From the NCBI GenBank assembly GCA_019930625.1, contig CP082844.1, forward strand, positions 4,960,001 through 5,024,000: a stretch of 64,000 bases of DNA, in the 5' to 3' direction. Below are positions 51,465 through 60,758 of the stretch, piece by piece (within the stretch, counting starts at the first letter, position 1; each line of letters starts with the position of its first letter). Source of the stretch: Nocardia asteroides (GTDB taxonomy: Bacteria; Actinomycetota; Actinomycetes; Mycobacteriales; Mycobacteriaceae). A program made the translations under genes and the position numbers. The notes beneath the pieces are model-generated. The model was not told the DNA's origin, did no database searches, and saw only the letters and a list, made by a program, of their open reading frames with translations.

Positions 51465-52283
51465 GTGAAGAATTTCGAGGGCAGGACCGCGGTGATCACC
51501 GGCGCGGGCGCCGGAATCGGCCGGGCATTGGCGGTCGAGCTCGCCCGCCGCGGCGCCCGTCTGGCGCTGTCGGGCCGTCACGCGGACAACGTCGCCGAGA
51601 CCGCGGCGCTGTGCGCGGCGGAGGGCGCGCAAGCCCGCGCCTACGAACTCGACGTGACCGACCGGGACGCGGTCTACCGCCACGCCGACGAGGTGGCCGA
51701 GGACTTCGGCCGGGTCAACCTGGTCGTCAACAACGCCGGAGTCTCGCTGACCGCGAACGTGGAAGAACTCAGCTGGGCGGACTTCGAATGGATCGTGGGC
51801 ATCAACTTCTGGGGCGTCGCGCACGGCACCAAGGCGTTCCTGCCCCACGTCATCGCCTCCGGTGACGGGCACATCGCCAACGTGTCGAGCATGTTCGGCC
51901 TGGCCGCGTGCCCCAGCCAGGGCGCCTACAGCGCAACCAAATTCGCGATCCGGGCTTTCACCGACGCGCTGCGGCAGGAGATGAACATCGCCGGGCACGC
52001 GGTGGGCGTCAGCAGCGTGCACCCCGGCATGATCAAGACCGAGATCGCCTGGAAGGCGCGGGCGGGCGGCGATCGTGATCGCGACGCCTTGGCCGCCAAC
52101 TTCGACCGCCTGGCCAAGACCACCCCCGAGCACGCCGCGCGGGTCATGGTCGACGGCATCCGCAAGAACAAGGCGAAGATCTTGATCGGCACGGACGCGC
52201 GCGTGATCGACTGGCTGCCAAGGCTGTTCGGTGCCGGATACCAGAAGATCCTCACGGCTCAGATGAAGAACGAAGTCGCCTAG
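51465..52283 (+). CDS. Short-chain dehydrogenase/reductase
   Basis: A 272-residue SDR. AVITGAGAGIGRALAVEL, LDVTDRDAVY, LVVNNAGVSLTANVEEL, the Ser in IANVSSMFGLAACP and YSATKFAIRAFTDALR (YxxxK) are clear. The C-terminal part (KNKAKILIGTDARVIDWLPR) is typical of the SDR group often annotated as acetoin or fatty-alcohol dehydrogenases. The start is GTG at 51465 after AAGGAA. It is the last gene of the + operon, followed by a hairpin shared with the convergent fadD gene. Confidence 0.9.
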   Translation: MKNFEGRTAVITGAGAGIGRALAVELARRGARLALSGRHADNVAETAALCAAEGAQARAYELDVTDRDAVYRHADEVAEDFGRVNLVVNNAGVSLTANVEELSWADFEWIVGINFWGVAHGTKAFLPHVIASGDGHIANVSSMFGLAACPSQGAYSATKFAIRAFTDALRQEMNIAGHAVGVSSVHPGMIKTEIAWKARAGGDRDRDALAANFDRLAKTTPEHAARVMVDGIRKNKAKILIGTDARVIDWLPRLFGAGYQKILTAQMKNEVA

Positions 52284-52335
52284 AACAACGGCCTCGCCGT
52301 GTCGGCGCGGTCGGTCGCGTTCATGGCCGGGATCC

Positions 52336-52372
52336 GAGGCCACTGCGCTGAGCGGTTCAGCGCGGTGGCCTC
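52336..52372. terminator. Hairpin between convergent SDR and fadD
   Basis: A 16-bp stem (GAGGCCACTGCGCTGA against TCAGCGCGGTGGCCTC, one G-U) with a short loop. It spans the fadD stop codon region and lies 53 bases after the SDR stop. It could terminate transcription from both sides. Confidence 0.6.
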
Positions 52373-53967
52373 GCCGCGCGGTCACGAAGGACCTGTTTGA
52401 GAACCTTTCCGCCGGCGTTGCGGGGCAGGGACTTCACGAACTCGATGCGTCGCGGGACCTTGTAACCGGCCATGTGCGTGCGGGCCCACCCGGTGATCTC
52501 CGCCGCCGCGATGGTCGCGGGACCGGTGCGGACGACGAAGGCGCAGCCCACCTCGCCGAGCCGGGGATCGGGAACGCCGACCACCGCCGCTTCACGGATC
52601 GCCGGGTGTGTGAGGAGGATCCGCTCGATCTCGGCGGGATAGGCGTTGAAGCCACCGACGATGAACATGTCGGCGAGGCGGTCGGTGATGCGCAGGTAGC
52701 CGTCGGCGTCCATGGTGCCGATGTCGCCGGTGCGCAGCCAGCCGCCGGAATCCACGGCCGCGATGGTGGCCTGCGGATCATCGAGATAGCCGTGCTTGAC
52801 GTTGGCACCGCGAACGACGACTTCGCCGGGCGCACCGGCCGGCACGGGCCGACCGGATCCATCCACGACGCGCACCCGCACGCCCGGCAGGGCCCTTCCC
52901 ACCGTTGTCGCGACCAGGTTCGGCGGCGCATCGGGGGAGCAGACCGTCGCGATGCCGGTCGACTCGGTCAGCCCGTAGCCGGTGAAGACCTTTTCGACGC
53001 CCAGATCACGGCGGATGCGTTCCACCAGCCCGGTCGGCACGCTCGAAGCACCCGTACCCGCCAGCCGCAGTGACCTCAGATCGTGGGTGATGGATCGGCC
53101 GTCGGAGAGCAAATCGTGGAAGAGCGTAGGGGGACCAGTGAGCACGGTGATCCGCTCGCGTTCGATGACGCCACAGATCCGCTCCGGATCGAAGCGGCCC
53201 ACCGGCACCATGGTGGCGCCCCGCAGCAGGCACGCGATGACCCCCGCCTTGTAGCCGAAGGTGTGGGAGAACGGGTTCACCAGCAGATATCTGTCGTCGC
53301 CGCAGAGAGTGACGGCATCGGCCCACCGGGTGAACGCCACGATCGTCTGCCGGTGGGTGGCGGGCACACCCTTCGGCGCACCCGTGGTGCCGGAAGTGAA
53401 CAGAATGTCGGACATGGATTCCGGGTCCACGGACGCACTCCGCGCCTCGGCCTCCGCCGGGGGTATCTCGGCGCCGAGCGCGAGAAACCGCGGCCACGAG
53501 AGGTGATCGCGCCTGTCCTCGGATGCCTGATCGAGGAGGACGGTGGTCCGCAGCTCGGGCAGAGCGCGCCCGGAATCCCGCAGCATCGCCGGGTAGTCGG
53601 TGCCGAGGAACTTACCCACGGTGAACAGCATGCGGCACCGGCTGCGGGCGAGGAGGTCGGCGGCCTCGTCACCGCGTAGCCGAGTGCTGAGCGGGACCAG
53701 CGCCGCCCCCGCACCGAGCACGCCGAGCGCGGCGATCACCCATCGCGCGCCGTTGGGCGCCCAGATCGCTACCCGTTCGCCGGGCCGCACTCCCGATCGC
53801 GACATCATCGCCTGCGTGACTCGCCGGGCCGCCGCGGCGAGTCCGGCGTAGGTGAGCTGTCCCCGCGCGGTCACCATCGCGATGCGCGCGCCGTCGCGCC
53901 GCGCCCGATCGGCCAACACCGCCGGGATCGTCGCGAGCTCACCGGTCGCTTCGCGCCGTCGATCCAT
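52357..53967 (-). CDS. Acyl-CoA synthetase (FadD3/FadD17-like)
   Basis: A 536-residue adenylate-forming ligase. The P-loop DILFTSGTTGAPKGV, FSHTFGYKAG, VFTGYGLTESTG, WLRTGDIGTMDADGYL, the hinge region ADMFIVGGFNAYPAEIER and the catalytic Lys in LPRNAGGKVLKQ are all there. The family includes FadD3, which activates the HIP propionate left after ring A/B degradation, and bile-acid side-chain ligases. The start is ATG at 53967. It is divergent from the PEP-synthase-like gene at 54273, with a cluster-type inverted repeat 52 bases upstream of its start. Confidence 0.9.
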   Translation of the reverse strand: MDRRREATGELATIPAVLADRARRDGARIAMVTARGQLTYAGLAAAARRVTQAMMSRSGVRPGERVAIWAPNGARWVIAALGVLGAGAALVPLSTRLRGDEAADLLARSRCRMLFTVGKFLGTDYPAMLRDSGRALPELRTTVLLDQASEDRRDHLSWPRFLALGAEIPPAEAEARSASVDPESMSDILFTSGTTGAPKGVPATHRQTIVAFTRWADAVTLCGDDRYLLVNPFSHTFGYKAGVIACLLRGATMVPVGRFDPERICGVIERERITVLTGPPTLFHDLLSDGRSITHDLRSLRLAGTGASSVPTGLVERIRRDLGVEKVFTGYGLTESTGIATVCSPDAPPNLVATTVGRALPGVRVRVVDGSGRPVPAGAPGEVVVRGANVKHGYLDDPQATIAAVDSGGWLRTGDIGTMDADGYLRITDRLADMFIVGGFNAYPAEIERILLTHPAIREAAVVGVPDPRLGEVGCAFVVRTGPATIAAAEITGWARTHMAGYKVPRRIEFVKSLPRNAGGKVLKQVLRDRAARPPR

Positions 53968-54018
53968 GCGGCGATGGTGGCGCACCAGCTGGGCGAGCGG
54001 TGGCGATCAGCCTCGAAT

Positions 54019-54035
54019 ATCCCGCTGACCGGGAA
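54019..54035. promoter_or_regulatory. Cluster-specific inverted repeat, site B
   Basis: ATCCCGCTGACCGGGAA, 51 bases upstream of the fadD start (53967). It matches the RTYCCGNTGRNCGGGAN pattern of sites A, C and D. Confidence 0.6.
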
Positions 54036-54105
54036 TCCTCCCTCCCTGCGGCCCGCTCGGCCCCTCACGCGGATCGCCGCACCCGGGTGCCAGGCGCGGG
54101 TGTCC

Positions 54106-54122
54106 ATCCTGCTCAGCGGGAC
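54106..54122. promoter_or_regulatory. Cluster-specific inverted repeat, weaker site B2
   Basis: ATCCTGCTCAGCGGGAC, in the same 305-base divergent spacer as site B, 150 bases before the + strand gene at 54273. It matches the shared pattern at most positions and may be a second, weaker operator. The rest of the spacer shows nothing else recognisable. Confidence 0.4.
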
Positions 54123-54272
54123 CACGGCTACGGCAGGCGGCCGCGAGCCCGGCAGGCTCGAATCGGGCGACAAGTGTGCGCGCCGCGGTTCGCGCCCGGC
54201 AGGACACGGTCCGGCGGACGAGATCCGAATCGCGCGCAGGCGCGGACCGTTCAGTGATTGCTAAGGAGTGAC

Positions 54273-56432
54273 ATGACCACCGGAGCAGAGCTAGTGGAGC
54301 GAAACGACGAGGCAGCGAGCGCGGCGCCGGTCATCGAACTCGACGGCGCCTGTTCGCTGTCCAGGGAACGCATCGGCGGCAAAGCATGGAGCGTCAACCG
54401 CATGCGCGCACTCGGTCTTCCCGTGCCGCCCGCGTTCGTGATCACCATCGACGGGTGGGCCGACTTCTCGGCGCGCGGGGTGATCGGCGAGGGCACCTGG
54501 CATGCGATCCGTGCGGGCATCGCCGCGCTGGAACACGGCACCGGACGAACCTTCGGAGCAGGCGCCCGTCCGCTGTTGGTGTCGGTGCGTTCGGGCGCCG
54601 CGGTGAGCATGCCGGGAATGATGGACACGGTGCTGAACCTCGGCATGAACGAGCCCGTCGCGCAAGCGTTGGCGGCCGAGACCGGTAACCCGGACTATGC
54701 GGCGGATACCAGGGAGCGCTTTCGTACGCAGTACCGCGAAACCGTGCTGGGTGCTCCCGCCGGTGCGGTGCCGGAGGATCCGTGGGAGCAGTTGCGGGCG
54801 GCCATCAGCGCCGTCTTCCGGTCCTGGGATTCGCCCCGGGCGCAGACCTATCGGCGCAATCGCGGTGTGCCCGCGACCTTGGGCACCGCGGTGACCGTGC
54901 AGGCCATGGTCTTCGGCAACCTCGACGAGTACTCCGGCACCGGCGTGCTGTTCAGCCGCAACCCGAACACGGGAGAACGCGCGATGTTCGGCGAATGGCT
55001 GGTCGGCGGCCAAGGCGAGGACGTGGTATCGGGTCGGACCACCCCACGACCGCTCGACGAACTGGCCACCCTGTTGCCGCAGGTGCACAGCCGGCTCGTC
55101 GCGGCGGCCGAGTTGTTGGAACGCGACGGCCGCGATATCCAGGACATCGAATTCACCGTCGAGTCCGGCACCCTGTGGCTGTTGCAGGCGCGCCCCGCCA
55201 AGCGGTCGGCACGGGCGGCCGTGCGGGCCGCGGTCACGATGGCCGAGGAAGGACTGATCGGCACGGACGAGGCATTGCGCCGGGTCACGGCCGACCAGGT
55301 GCGGGCCGTGCTGCGTCCGGCGACCGGGGAGTACACCGGGACGCCACTGGCGCGCGGCGAATCCGCGTGTCCCGGACTGGCCTCGGGCGTGGTCGTCGGC
55401 GATCCGCACGAGGCGGAGCGCCGTGCGGAGGCCGGTGAGGACATCATCCTGGTGCGCCCGACCACCAGCCCCGACGACCTGCACGGCATGATCGCCGCCC
55501 GGGCGATCGTCACCGGGCTGGGCGGCGTCACCTCGCACGCCGCGCTGGTCAGCCGCGAGATCGGCCGACCGTGCGTGGTCGGTTGTGGTCCCGGTGTCGT
55601 CGCGGCGCTGGCCGGCCGAGTGGTGACCGTGGACGGCGGCGCGGGCACGGTGTGGCCGGGCCGTGTCGAAGGCAAACCCGTCGACGCGAGCACCCTCGCG
55701 GATGTCGGCCGGTTGGCAGGCTGGGCGGGCACCGGCGTCGACGAGTTGTCGGCGTGGCTGGACGCGCGTGGGACCGACGCCGCGGCAGCGGTGGACGTGG
55801 CGCCTTCGGCGGTGGCAGAGGTTCCCGACCTCGATCTGCTGCGCCTGATCGGCATCAAAGGCCGCGCCGCCCACGACGCGCTCGCCGCGGGCGTCGGTGC
55901 GTCCGCCGAGGTCGTCGCCGCCCGATGCGCGGAGTTGGTGGCCAGGGGCTGGTGTGCCGCGACGCCGATCGGTGTGCGCCTCACACCCGAAGGCAGACAG
56001 CACTTGGACTGCCTGCTGGCAATGGAACGACAGGCGGTCGACCGGGCCGCGATCGCGTCCGTCTATGCCGAATTCTGTGGTTATAACGACGTTCTCAAAG
56101 AGATCGTGACCGCCTGGCAGATGAGAGATCCGGCCACCGTCAACGATCACGCCGACGCCGATTACGACGGTGCGGTACTGGCCCGGCTGACCGAACTGCA
56201 TCGCGCCGTGCGACCACTGTTGGAACGGATCGGTGACGTCGCGCCGCGGCTGGCTCGCTACCCCATCCGGTTCGCGCGTGCGATCGAGCGAATCGCGGCC
56301 GGTGATCAATCCTGGGTCGCCAGGCCCGTGCTGGACAGTTACCACACCGTGTGGTTCGAGCTGCACGAGGACCTGATCGGACTGTGCGGCCTGAGCCGCG
56401 CCGACGAGGCGGCGGCCGGCCGTGCCCACTGA
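54273..56432 (+). CDS. Pyruvate phosphate dikinase-like protein without PEP-binding barrel
   Basis: A 719-residue protein. The N-terminal ATP-grasp part of PPDK/PEP synthase is complete (LGGKAWSVNRMR-like start, LVSVRSGAAVSMPGMMDTVL, FGNLDEYSGTGVLFSRNP, IQDIEFTVESGTLWLLQARP). The phosphohistidine swivel domain follows, with GLGGVTSHAALVSREIGRP (His422). The usual C-terminal PEP/pyruvate TIM barrel is missing. In its place are a winged-helix-like segment (about 520-600) and a helical domain to the end. It could therefore phosphorylate something other than pyruvate. The start is ATG at 54273 after AAGGAG. Its end overlaps the phosphatase gene by 11 bases. Confidence 0.8.
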   Translation: MTTGAELVERNDEAASAAPVIELDGACSLSRERIGGKAWSVNRMRALGLPVPPAFVITIDGWADFSARGVIGEGTWHAIRAGIAALEHGTGRTFGAGARPLLVSVRSGAAVSMPGMMDTVLNLGMNEPVAQALAAETGNPDYAADTRERFRTQYRETVLGAPAGAVPEDPWEQLRAAISAVFRSWDSPRAQTYRRNRGVPATLGTAVTVQAMVFGNLDEYSGTGVLFSRNPNTGERAMFGEWLVGGQGEDVVSGRTTPRPLDELATLLPQVHSRLVAAAELLERDGRDIQDIEFTVESGTLWLLQARPAKRSARAAVRAAVTMAEEGLIGTDEALRRVTADQVRAVLRPATGEYTGTPLARGESACPGLASGVVVGDPHEAERRAEAGEDIILVRPTTSPDDLHGMIAARAIVTGLGGVTSHAALVSREIGRPCVVGCGPGVVAALAGRVVTVDGGAGTVWPGRVEGKPVDASTLADVGRLAGWAGTGVDELSAWLDARGTDAAAAVDVAPSAVAEVPDLDLLRLIGIKGRAAHDALAAGVGASAEVVAARCAELVARGWCAATPIGVRLTPEGRQHLDCLLAMERQAVDRAAIASVYAEFCGYNDVLKEIVTAWQMRDPATVNDHADADYDGAVLARLTELHRAVRPLLERIGDVAPRLARYPIRFARAIERIAAGDQSWVARPVLDSYHTVWFELHEDLIGLCGLSRADEAAAGRAH

Positions 56433-57207
56433 CACCGCGGGAGAATCCACTGTGCCGGATAACCGGTGGGTCGAGTTCGCCCAGATCGACAACGTCCGCG
56501 ATCTGGGCGGACTGCCCGTGCGCGGCGGTGGCACAACGCGTTTCGGGGTGGTCTACCGCTCCAGCACCCCGCAGAACCTCACCGAATCCGATCTGGCGAA
56601 ACTGCTCGGTCCGATCGGTCTGCGCACGCTGATCGATCTGCGGCTGCCCGACGAAGTGCGGCGGGAGGGCTACGGACTGCTCGCCGGCGCCGACGTCCGG
56701 CGGATCTGCCTGCCGGTGCGCAAGTCGCCGCGATCCTCGCTGGCGGCAAGGGATCTGGTCCCCGACGCCAGCCGGGTCGATCTTGTCGACCTCTACGACA
56801 AGCTGCTGGCGGGCAGCGTCGACTCCCTCGTGGCGGCCGTGCGGCTCGTCGTCGACGCCGGCCGCCATTCGGTGCTGTTCCATTGCGCCGCGGGCAAGGA
56901 CCGCACCGGCGTACTCGCCGCGGTGCTGCTGGACGCCGTCGGCGTGCACGCGGAGGCCATCGCCGCCGATTACGCGTTGACCGGTGAACGCATGCAGCGA
57001 GTCCGCGACCGGCTCGACGCGCTCGCGTCCTACGCCGGGCTGCCCCCGGTCAGCACCGGCATCCTCGGTGTGGAAGCCGAGGTGATGCGTCGTTTTCTCG
57101 CGAATCTGTCCGCCCGGCACGGCGGCGCGGCCGAATGGTTGCTGACCAACGGACTGACCACCGCGGAGCTGGCACGACTGCGCGAAGTGCTGACCGCACC
57201 GGCATAA
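56422..57207 (+). CDS. Tyrosine-protein-phosphatase-family protein (cytoplasmic)
   Basis: A 261-residue DSP/LipA-type phosphatase (Y_phosphatase3). NVRDLGGLPVRGGGTTRFG, VYRSSTP, LIDLRLPDEV and the P-loop LFHCAAGKDRTGVLAAVLL (Cys-x5-Arg) are diagnostic. No signal peptide. The start is GTG at 56422, inside the end of the PPDK-like gene (11-base overlap), so the two are made together. One may add and the other remove a phosphate. The family includes MptpB-like enzymes that also act on phosphoinositides. Confidence 0.88.
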   Translation: MPTDTAGESTVPDNRWVEFAQIDNVRDLGGLPVRGGGTTRFGVVYRSSTPQNLTESDLAKLLGPIGLRTLIDLRLPDEVRREGYGLLAGADVRRICLPVRKSPRSSLAARDLVPDASRVDLVDLYDKLLAGSVDSLVAAVRLVVDAGRHSVLFHCAAGKDRTGVLAAVLLDAVGVHAEAIAADYALTGERMQRVRDRLDALASYAGLPPVSTGILGVEAEVMRRFLANLSARHGGAAEWLLTNGLTTAELARLREVLTAPA

Positions 57208-57320
57208 CCGCTCGACTCCGGACGGTGCGGTGAGCGGGGGCGATACCACGAGGCCGCCGCGCCGAGCGTCGACGGGCAAGCGCGATCGGACGGCCGCACA
57301 TCCGGTGGGCTGACACCAGT

Positions 57321-57356
57321 GAGCGGGTCGGTGGATCATGATCCACCGACCCGCTC
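57321..57356. terminator. Perfect 36-base palindrome between convergent phosphatases
   Basis: An uninterrupted 18-bp inverted repeat (left arm GAGCGGGTCGGTGGATCA) between the stops of the two convergent phosphatase genes. It is most simply a bidirectional terminator. Its perfect symmetry without a loop would also form a cruciform or protein-binding site. Confidence 0.65.
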
Positions 57357-57366
57357 TCGTTCGCGA

Positions 57367-58272
57367 CTACCGCGACAGCAGTTCGGACTTCAGCGCCTCG
57401 AGTGTCGCACCGTCGACGCCGAGCCCCTCGGAGACGAACCGGTCGAACGACCCGAACGACGTTCCCGCCTGATCGAACGCGGCGTCGAGGAAGTCGGCGC
57501 GCACGCCGAGGATCGGCTCGAACAGCGCGGGATCGGTGACCAGCCCCTTGGCCACCAGTCCGTCCATCAGCGCCTTGTTGCCCGCGGCCAGGTGGTCGTT
57601 CGATTCCAGATAATCCTTGTACACCTGGCCCTTCGGAACGCCGAGCGCGGTCATCAGGATCGCGGTCATCCAGCCGGTGCGGTCTTTGCCCGCGGTGCAG
57701 TGGAACAGCACCGGTCCGTTCGCGTTCGCGATATCCCGGATGGCTGTCGCGAACTGTGCGCGAGCCGTGGCGTCGGTGACGAGCCAGCGATAGTAGTCGC
57801 GCATGATGCCGACGGCTTTGCCGTCACCGAACATCTGCTGCTGCACCGCCGGACCGCCCTGCACGGCTCTGCCCACCATCACGTAGAAGTCGTTGCCCGG
57901 GTCGTACACCGGACGCGCGAGCGCGGGAATCGACACCGGAAGCTTGTCCGGGTTCGCCCCCGACTCGGCCGGACTGCGGAAATCGATCACCGCGGTGATG
58001 CCCGACGCCACCAGCTTCTGCTGGTCGGCGGCGGTGAGCTTGTCCAAGGCGTCGGTACGGAAGACGACGCCCGTGCGCAGTTTGCCATTGCCCTGGGTGG
58101 GATAGTCGCCGATGTCCCGGGCGTTCGGCGCCGTCGACAGCTGCATGGACCGGTCGTGCACGGTGTGTACGAGTCCCGGGCCCGCGAATGCGGTACCGGT
58201 GGACGGGAACACGGCGATCAACGCCACGGCGACACCGGTCACCGCACCGCGTACAGCACGCGAAATCGTCAC
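57367..58272 (-). CDS. Tyrosine-protein-phosphatase-family protein (secreted)
   Basis: A 301-residue paralogue of the phosphatase at 56422 with an N-terminal signal peptide (GVAVALIAVFPSTGTAFAGP, cleavage near residue 30). NARDIGDYPTQGNGKLRTG, VFRTDALDKL, VIDFRSPAES and the P-loop LFHCTAGKDRTGWMTAILM give the active site. It would act outside the cytoplasmic membrane. It lies tail to tail with the cytoplasmic phosphatase across a palindrome. The role in this catabolic context is unclear; it may act on phosphorylated lipids or peptides taken up by the cell. Confidence 0.9.
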   Translation of the reverse strand: MTISRAVRGAVTGVAVALIAVFPSTGTAFAGPGLVHTVHDRSMQLSTAPNARDIGDYPTQGNGKLRTGVVFRTDALDKLTAADQQKLVASGITAVIDFRSPAESGANPDKLPVSIPALARPVYDPGNDFYVMVGRAVQGGPAVQQQMFGDGKAVGIMRDYYRWLVTDATARAQFATAIRDIANANGPVLFHCTAGKDRTGWMTAILMTALGVPKGQVYKDYLESNDHLAAGNKALMDGLVAKGLVTDPALFEPILGVRADFLDAAFDQAGTSFGSFDRFVSEGLGVDGATLEALKSELLSR

Positions 58273-58325
58273 TGGATCATTCCTTCCATTGGGTCGCGGC
58301 CCGGCGGCGCCGAGCCGGCAGGTGA

Positions 58326-58346
58326 GCCGGGGTGCCTCACCCCGGC
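58326..58346 (-). terminator. Hairpin after the SDR/PEP-swivel fusion gene
   Basis: A 9-bp perfect stem (GCCGGGGTG against CACCCCGGC) with a three-base loop, seven bases past the stop of the - strand gene at 58353. It probably terminates that transcript before the phosphatase gene. Confidence 0.6.
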
Positions 58347-58352
58347 CACAGC

Positions 58353-60758
58353 TCAGGCGTCGATGAGCAGGGTGACCGTGCCCGCCGACCCGTCGACGCG
58401 CACCCGCTGCCCATCGGCGAGACTGGTGCTGGCGGACTTGGTGTCGACGACACAGGGGATGCCGAATTCCCGGGCCACGATGGCGGCGTGCGAAGCCGAG
58501 CCGCCGATGTCGGTGACCACCGCGGCGGCGTAGGCGAACATCGCGGTGTGCCCGGTGTCGGTGACCGACGCCACGAGGATGTCGCCCGGCTCGATGTCGT
58601 CATCGAGGGACAGCACGCGTCTGACCGTGCCCTCCACGACGCCGGGACACACCCCGATCCCGGTCAGGCTTTCTCCGGGGGCCAAAGCGTTCGCGTCCGG
58701 TAGCGGTTGCCAATCACCCGCGATCACGTCCGGCATCCGCACACTCTGCAACCGGGTCAGTTCCGCTCGCCGTCGCGCGACGCGCTCGGTCGAGTCGGCA
58801 GGCGCCCACAGGATCTCGTCGAGGGTGAGGAAGCACGCGTCCTCGGCTCGCTGTAGCCGACCGGCCCGGATCAGCCGTTCCGCTCGCTCGCGCACGGCGA
58901 GGCGCAGGCAGTGGGTATAGCGGACGACGGCGTCGCGGACGCGTTCGCGCGCCATCGTCGCGCCGGCTGCCATGCGCGCGGTGCGACTGGCGGCCGCATC
59001 GACCGGCTCCCGTTCGGGCGCGGGCATCTCCGCGGCTCGGGCGGCGGCGACCACCAGCAACTCGGGCCGGTCGCCGAAGGTGGGGTTGATCAGCTCGCAC
59101 TCGCCCGGCCCGCGATGTCCGATCCGTTCCAGCTCCTCGTCCAGCGCGGCGGAGAAGGCCGGTGAGGCCGCCCGCGCCGCCGTGACGTCGCCCTTGTGTG
59201 CCGCGTCGTGCAGTGCGGTACCGGTTCGGCACAGTCCGGCGAGCCGTTCCACGGCGAGCATGGTCCTGGCCGACTCCAACCGCTCCGGATCGATGGGTAC
59301 GACCGCTGATTGCTTGCCGCGGGAGTGGATGGCGGTGGCCGCGCCGGTCATCATCACGCCGATGGACGCCGCCGCCCAGGATTGGTTCAGCCGGTCCCGC
59401 CACAGCAATGCTCGCGCGTGCAGCTGCTCGTCGGTGAGCTCGCGTATGGCCGCGGCGCTGAGGGTTTCCCGGTGGGCGGCGGCGTTGATGCCGTCGGTGG
59501 TCTCGCGATACCGCAGCGCGGTGTGCAGCACCCGGCCCGCCGCTCGCCAGGTGGCGCGGGTACTGGCGAGGCCGGTCGGAGTGGGTGGCTTGCCGTGCGG
59601 GGTCAGCGAGATCTCGGCCGGAATGTTGCCGTAGACGTCCCGTCGGATGCTCTGCTCGTCCCACCCCGGCATGTTCTCCGCGGCCAGCACACCGATGGAG
59701 GCGTTGATGTAGATGTGGTGGCCGAGCACGGTGGTGACCCGGCTGGTCCAATGCTCGAGCGCTATTCCGTCCAGCGCGATCATCCTGCCCATCGCGGCGT
59801 TGGCCAGCCGGATCGCACCCGCCTGTAGATCGACGGTCAACGGTGTGAGTGGTCCGGGCAGTGCCTCGGAGGTATTCGTCGCGGTGTGCACCGGGTAGGC
59901 CGGGTCGACCCGATCGTCGAACTCGCCTTCGAGGCCCTTCGGTGCCACCGACACCAGGGCGTGGCCGTCCGACGTGGTTGCGCGGGCGGGTATCACATAC
60001 CGGGGCAGAGGAATAGCGCCTGGCTGAGTGATGAAGTCGCCACCGCTGTACTTGCGTCCGGCCAGCCCGCGAACGATGTCGGCAGCCACTTCCGACGCGC
60101 TCCAGCCGCAGCGGAATCCCCAATCATCGCGAGCCGCGTCGGCATTCAGCTCCGGTGGCGCCGACCGGGTACGGGACGCCCACGAGAAGATCCGGGTGCC
60201 CGCGGCCTCGCGGATGCTGCGCGCGTCGTCGCCCGAAACCACGCCGGACGCCGCCAGGTCGACGACGCCGGTGCGCGCCGATCCCGCAGCCACCACCAGG
60301 AAACGTTCGAGGTCGTCGTGATGCAGCAGCTGAAAGCCGCCCGTACGGCGAGAATGCAGCAGCGGCGACAGAATGCGCCAGTTCTCGCGGTCGACCCGCC
60401 TGCCCCCGACCGGCGCGGTGCGCACGATGAGGGCTTGCGCTCCACTGGACCGCACGGCATCCACGGCGATCGGATCCGCACCCGCGACGACCGGGATCAC
60501 GAGCCGCGCTCCGGCTCCTCCGGCCGCACTCGCGATCGCGGCGAGCGAACCGCCGAGATGCACCACCGTCGCGCAGCCGGCGACGGCCCGTGCGCAGATC
60601 GCAGGCCCAGCCGGGTCTCCGGTGATCACCCGGACCCGAGGGTCGACGTACCGGTGCCGCGCACGGTCCAGCCCGACCACATCGTGGCCGGCGGCCAGCA
60701 GCGTGCGCGCCACCGCGCGACCGGTCGGAGCGGAGACTCCGGTGACCAGGACCCGCAT
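58353..60758 (-). CDS. Fusion of SDR-like domain and PEP-utilising swivel domain
   Basis: An 801-residue protein. Residues 1-220 are an atypical extended SDR domain (VLVTGVSAPTGRAVARTLL, but no clear YxxxK). A long helical region (about 280-680) resembles the middle of PEP-synthase/rifampin-phosphotransferase-type proteins (ENMPGWDEQSIRRDVYGNIP). The end is a phosphohistidine swivel domain with DIGGSASHAAIVAREFGIPC (His757). The ATP-grasp domain that would phosphorylate this His is absent. It might be supplied in trans by the PPDK-like protein at 54273, which is inference. The start is ATG at 60758 with GAGGAGG. An inverted repeat (site C) lies upstream. Confidence 0.75.
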   Translation of the reverse strand: MRVLVTGVSAPTGRAVARTLLAAGHDVVGLDRARHRYVDPRVRVITGDPAGPAICARAVAGCATVVHLGGSLAAIASAAGGAGARLVIPVVAGADPIAVDAVRSSGAQALIVRTAPVGGRRVDRENWRILSPLLHSRRTGGFQLLHHDDLERFLVVAAGSARTGVVDLAASGVVSGDDARSIREAAGTRIFSWASRTRSAPPELNADAARDDWGFRCGWSASEVAADIVRGLAGRKYSGGDFITQPGAIPLPRYVIPARATTSDGHALVSVAPKGLEGEFDDRVDPAYPVHTATNTSEALPGPLTPLTVDLQAGAIRLANAAMGRMIALDGIALEHWTSRVTTVLGHHIYINASIGVLAAENMPGWDEQSIRRDVYGNIPAEISLTPHGKPPTPTGLASTRATWRAAGRVLHTALRYRETTDGINAAAHRETLSAAAIRELTDEQLHARALLWRDRLNQSWAAASIGVMMTGAATAIHSRGKQSAVVPIDPERLESARTMLAVERLAGLCRTGTALHDAAHKGDVTAARAASPAFSAALDEELERIGHRGPGECELINPTFGDRPELLVVAAARAAEMPAPEREPVDAAASRTARMAAGATMARERVRDAVVRYTHCLRLAVRERAERLIRAGRLQRAEDACFLTLDEILWAPADSTERVARRRAELTRLQSVRMPDVIAGDWQPLPDANALAPGESLTGIGVCPGVVEGTVRRVLSLDDDIEPGDILVASVTDTGHTAMFAYAAAVVTDIGGSASHAAIVAREFGIPCVVDTKSASTSLADGQRVRVDGSAGTVTLLIDA

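Noticed and set aside
54291..56534. A 747-residue - strand frame opposite the PPDK-like gene
   Set aside because: It is the antisense of a gene with clear domains and an AAGGAG site. The composition (His, Arg, Gly rich) is typical of antisense frames in high-GC DNA.
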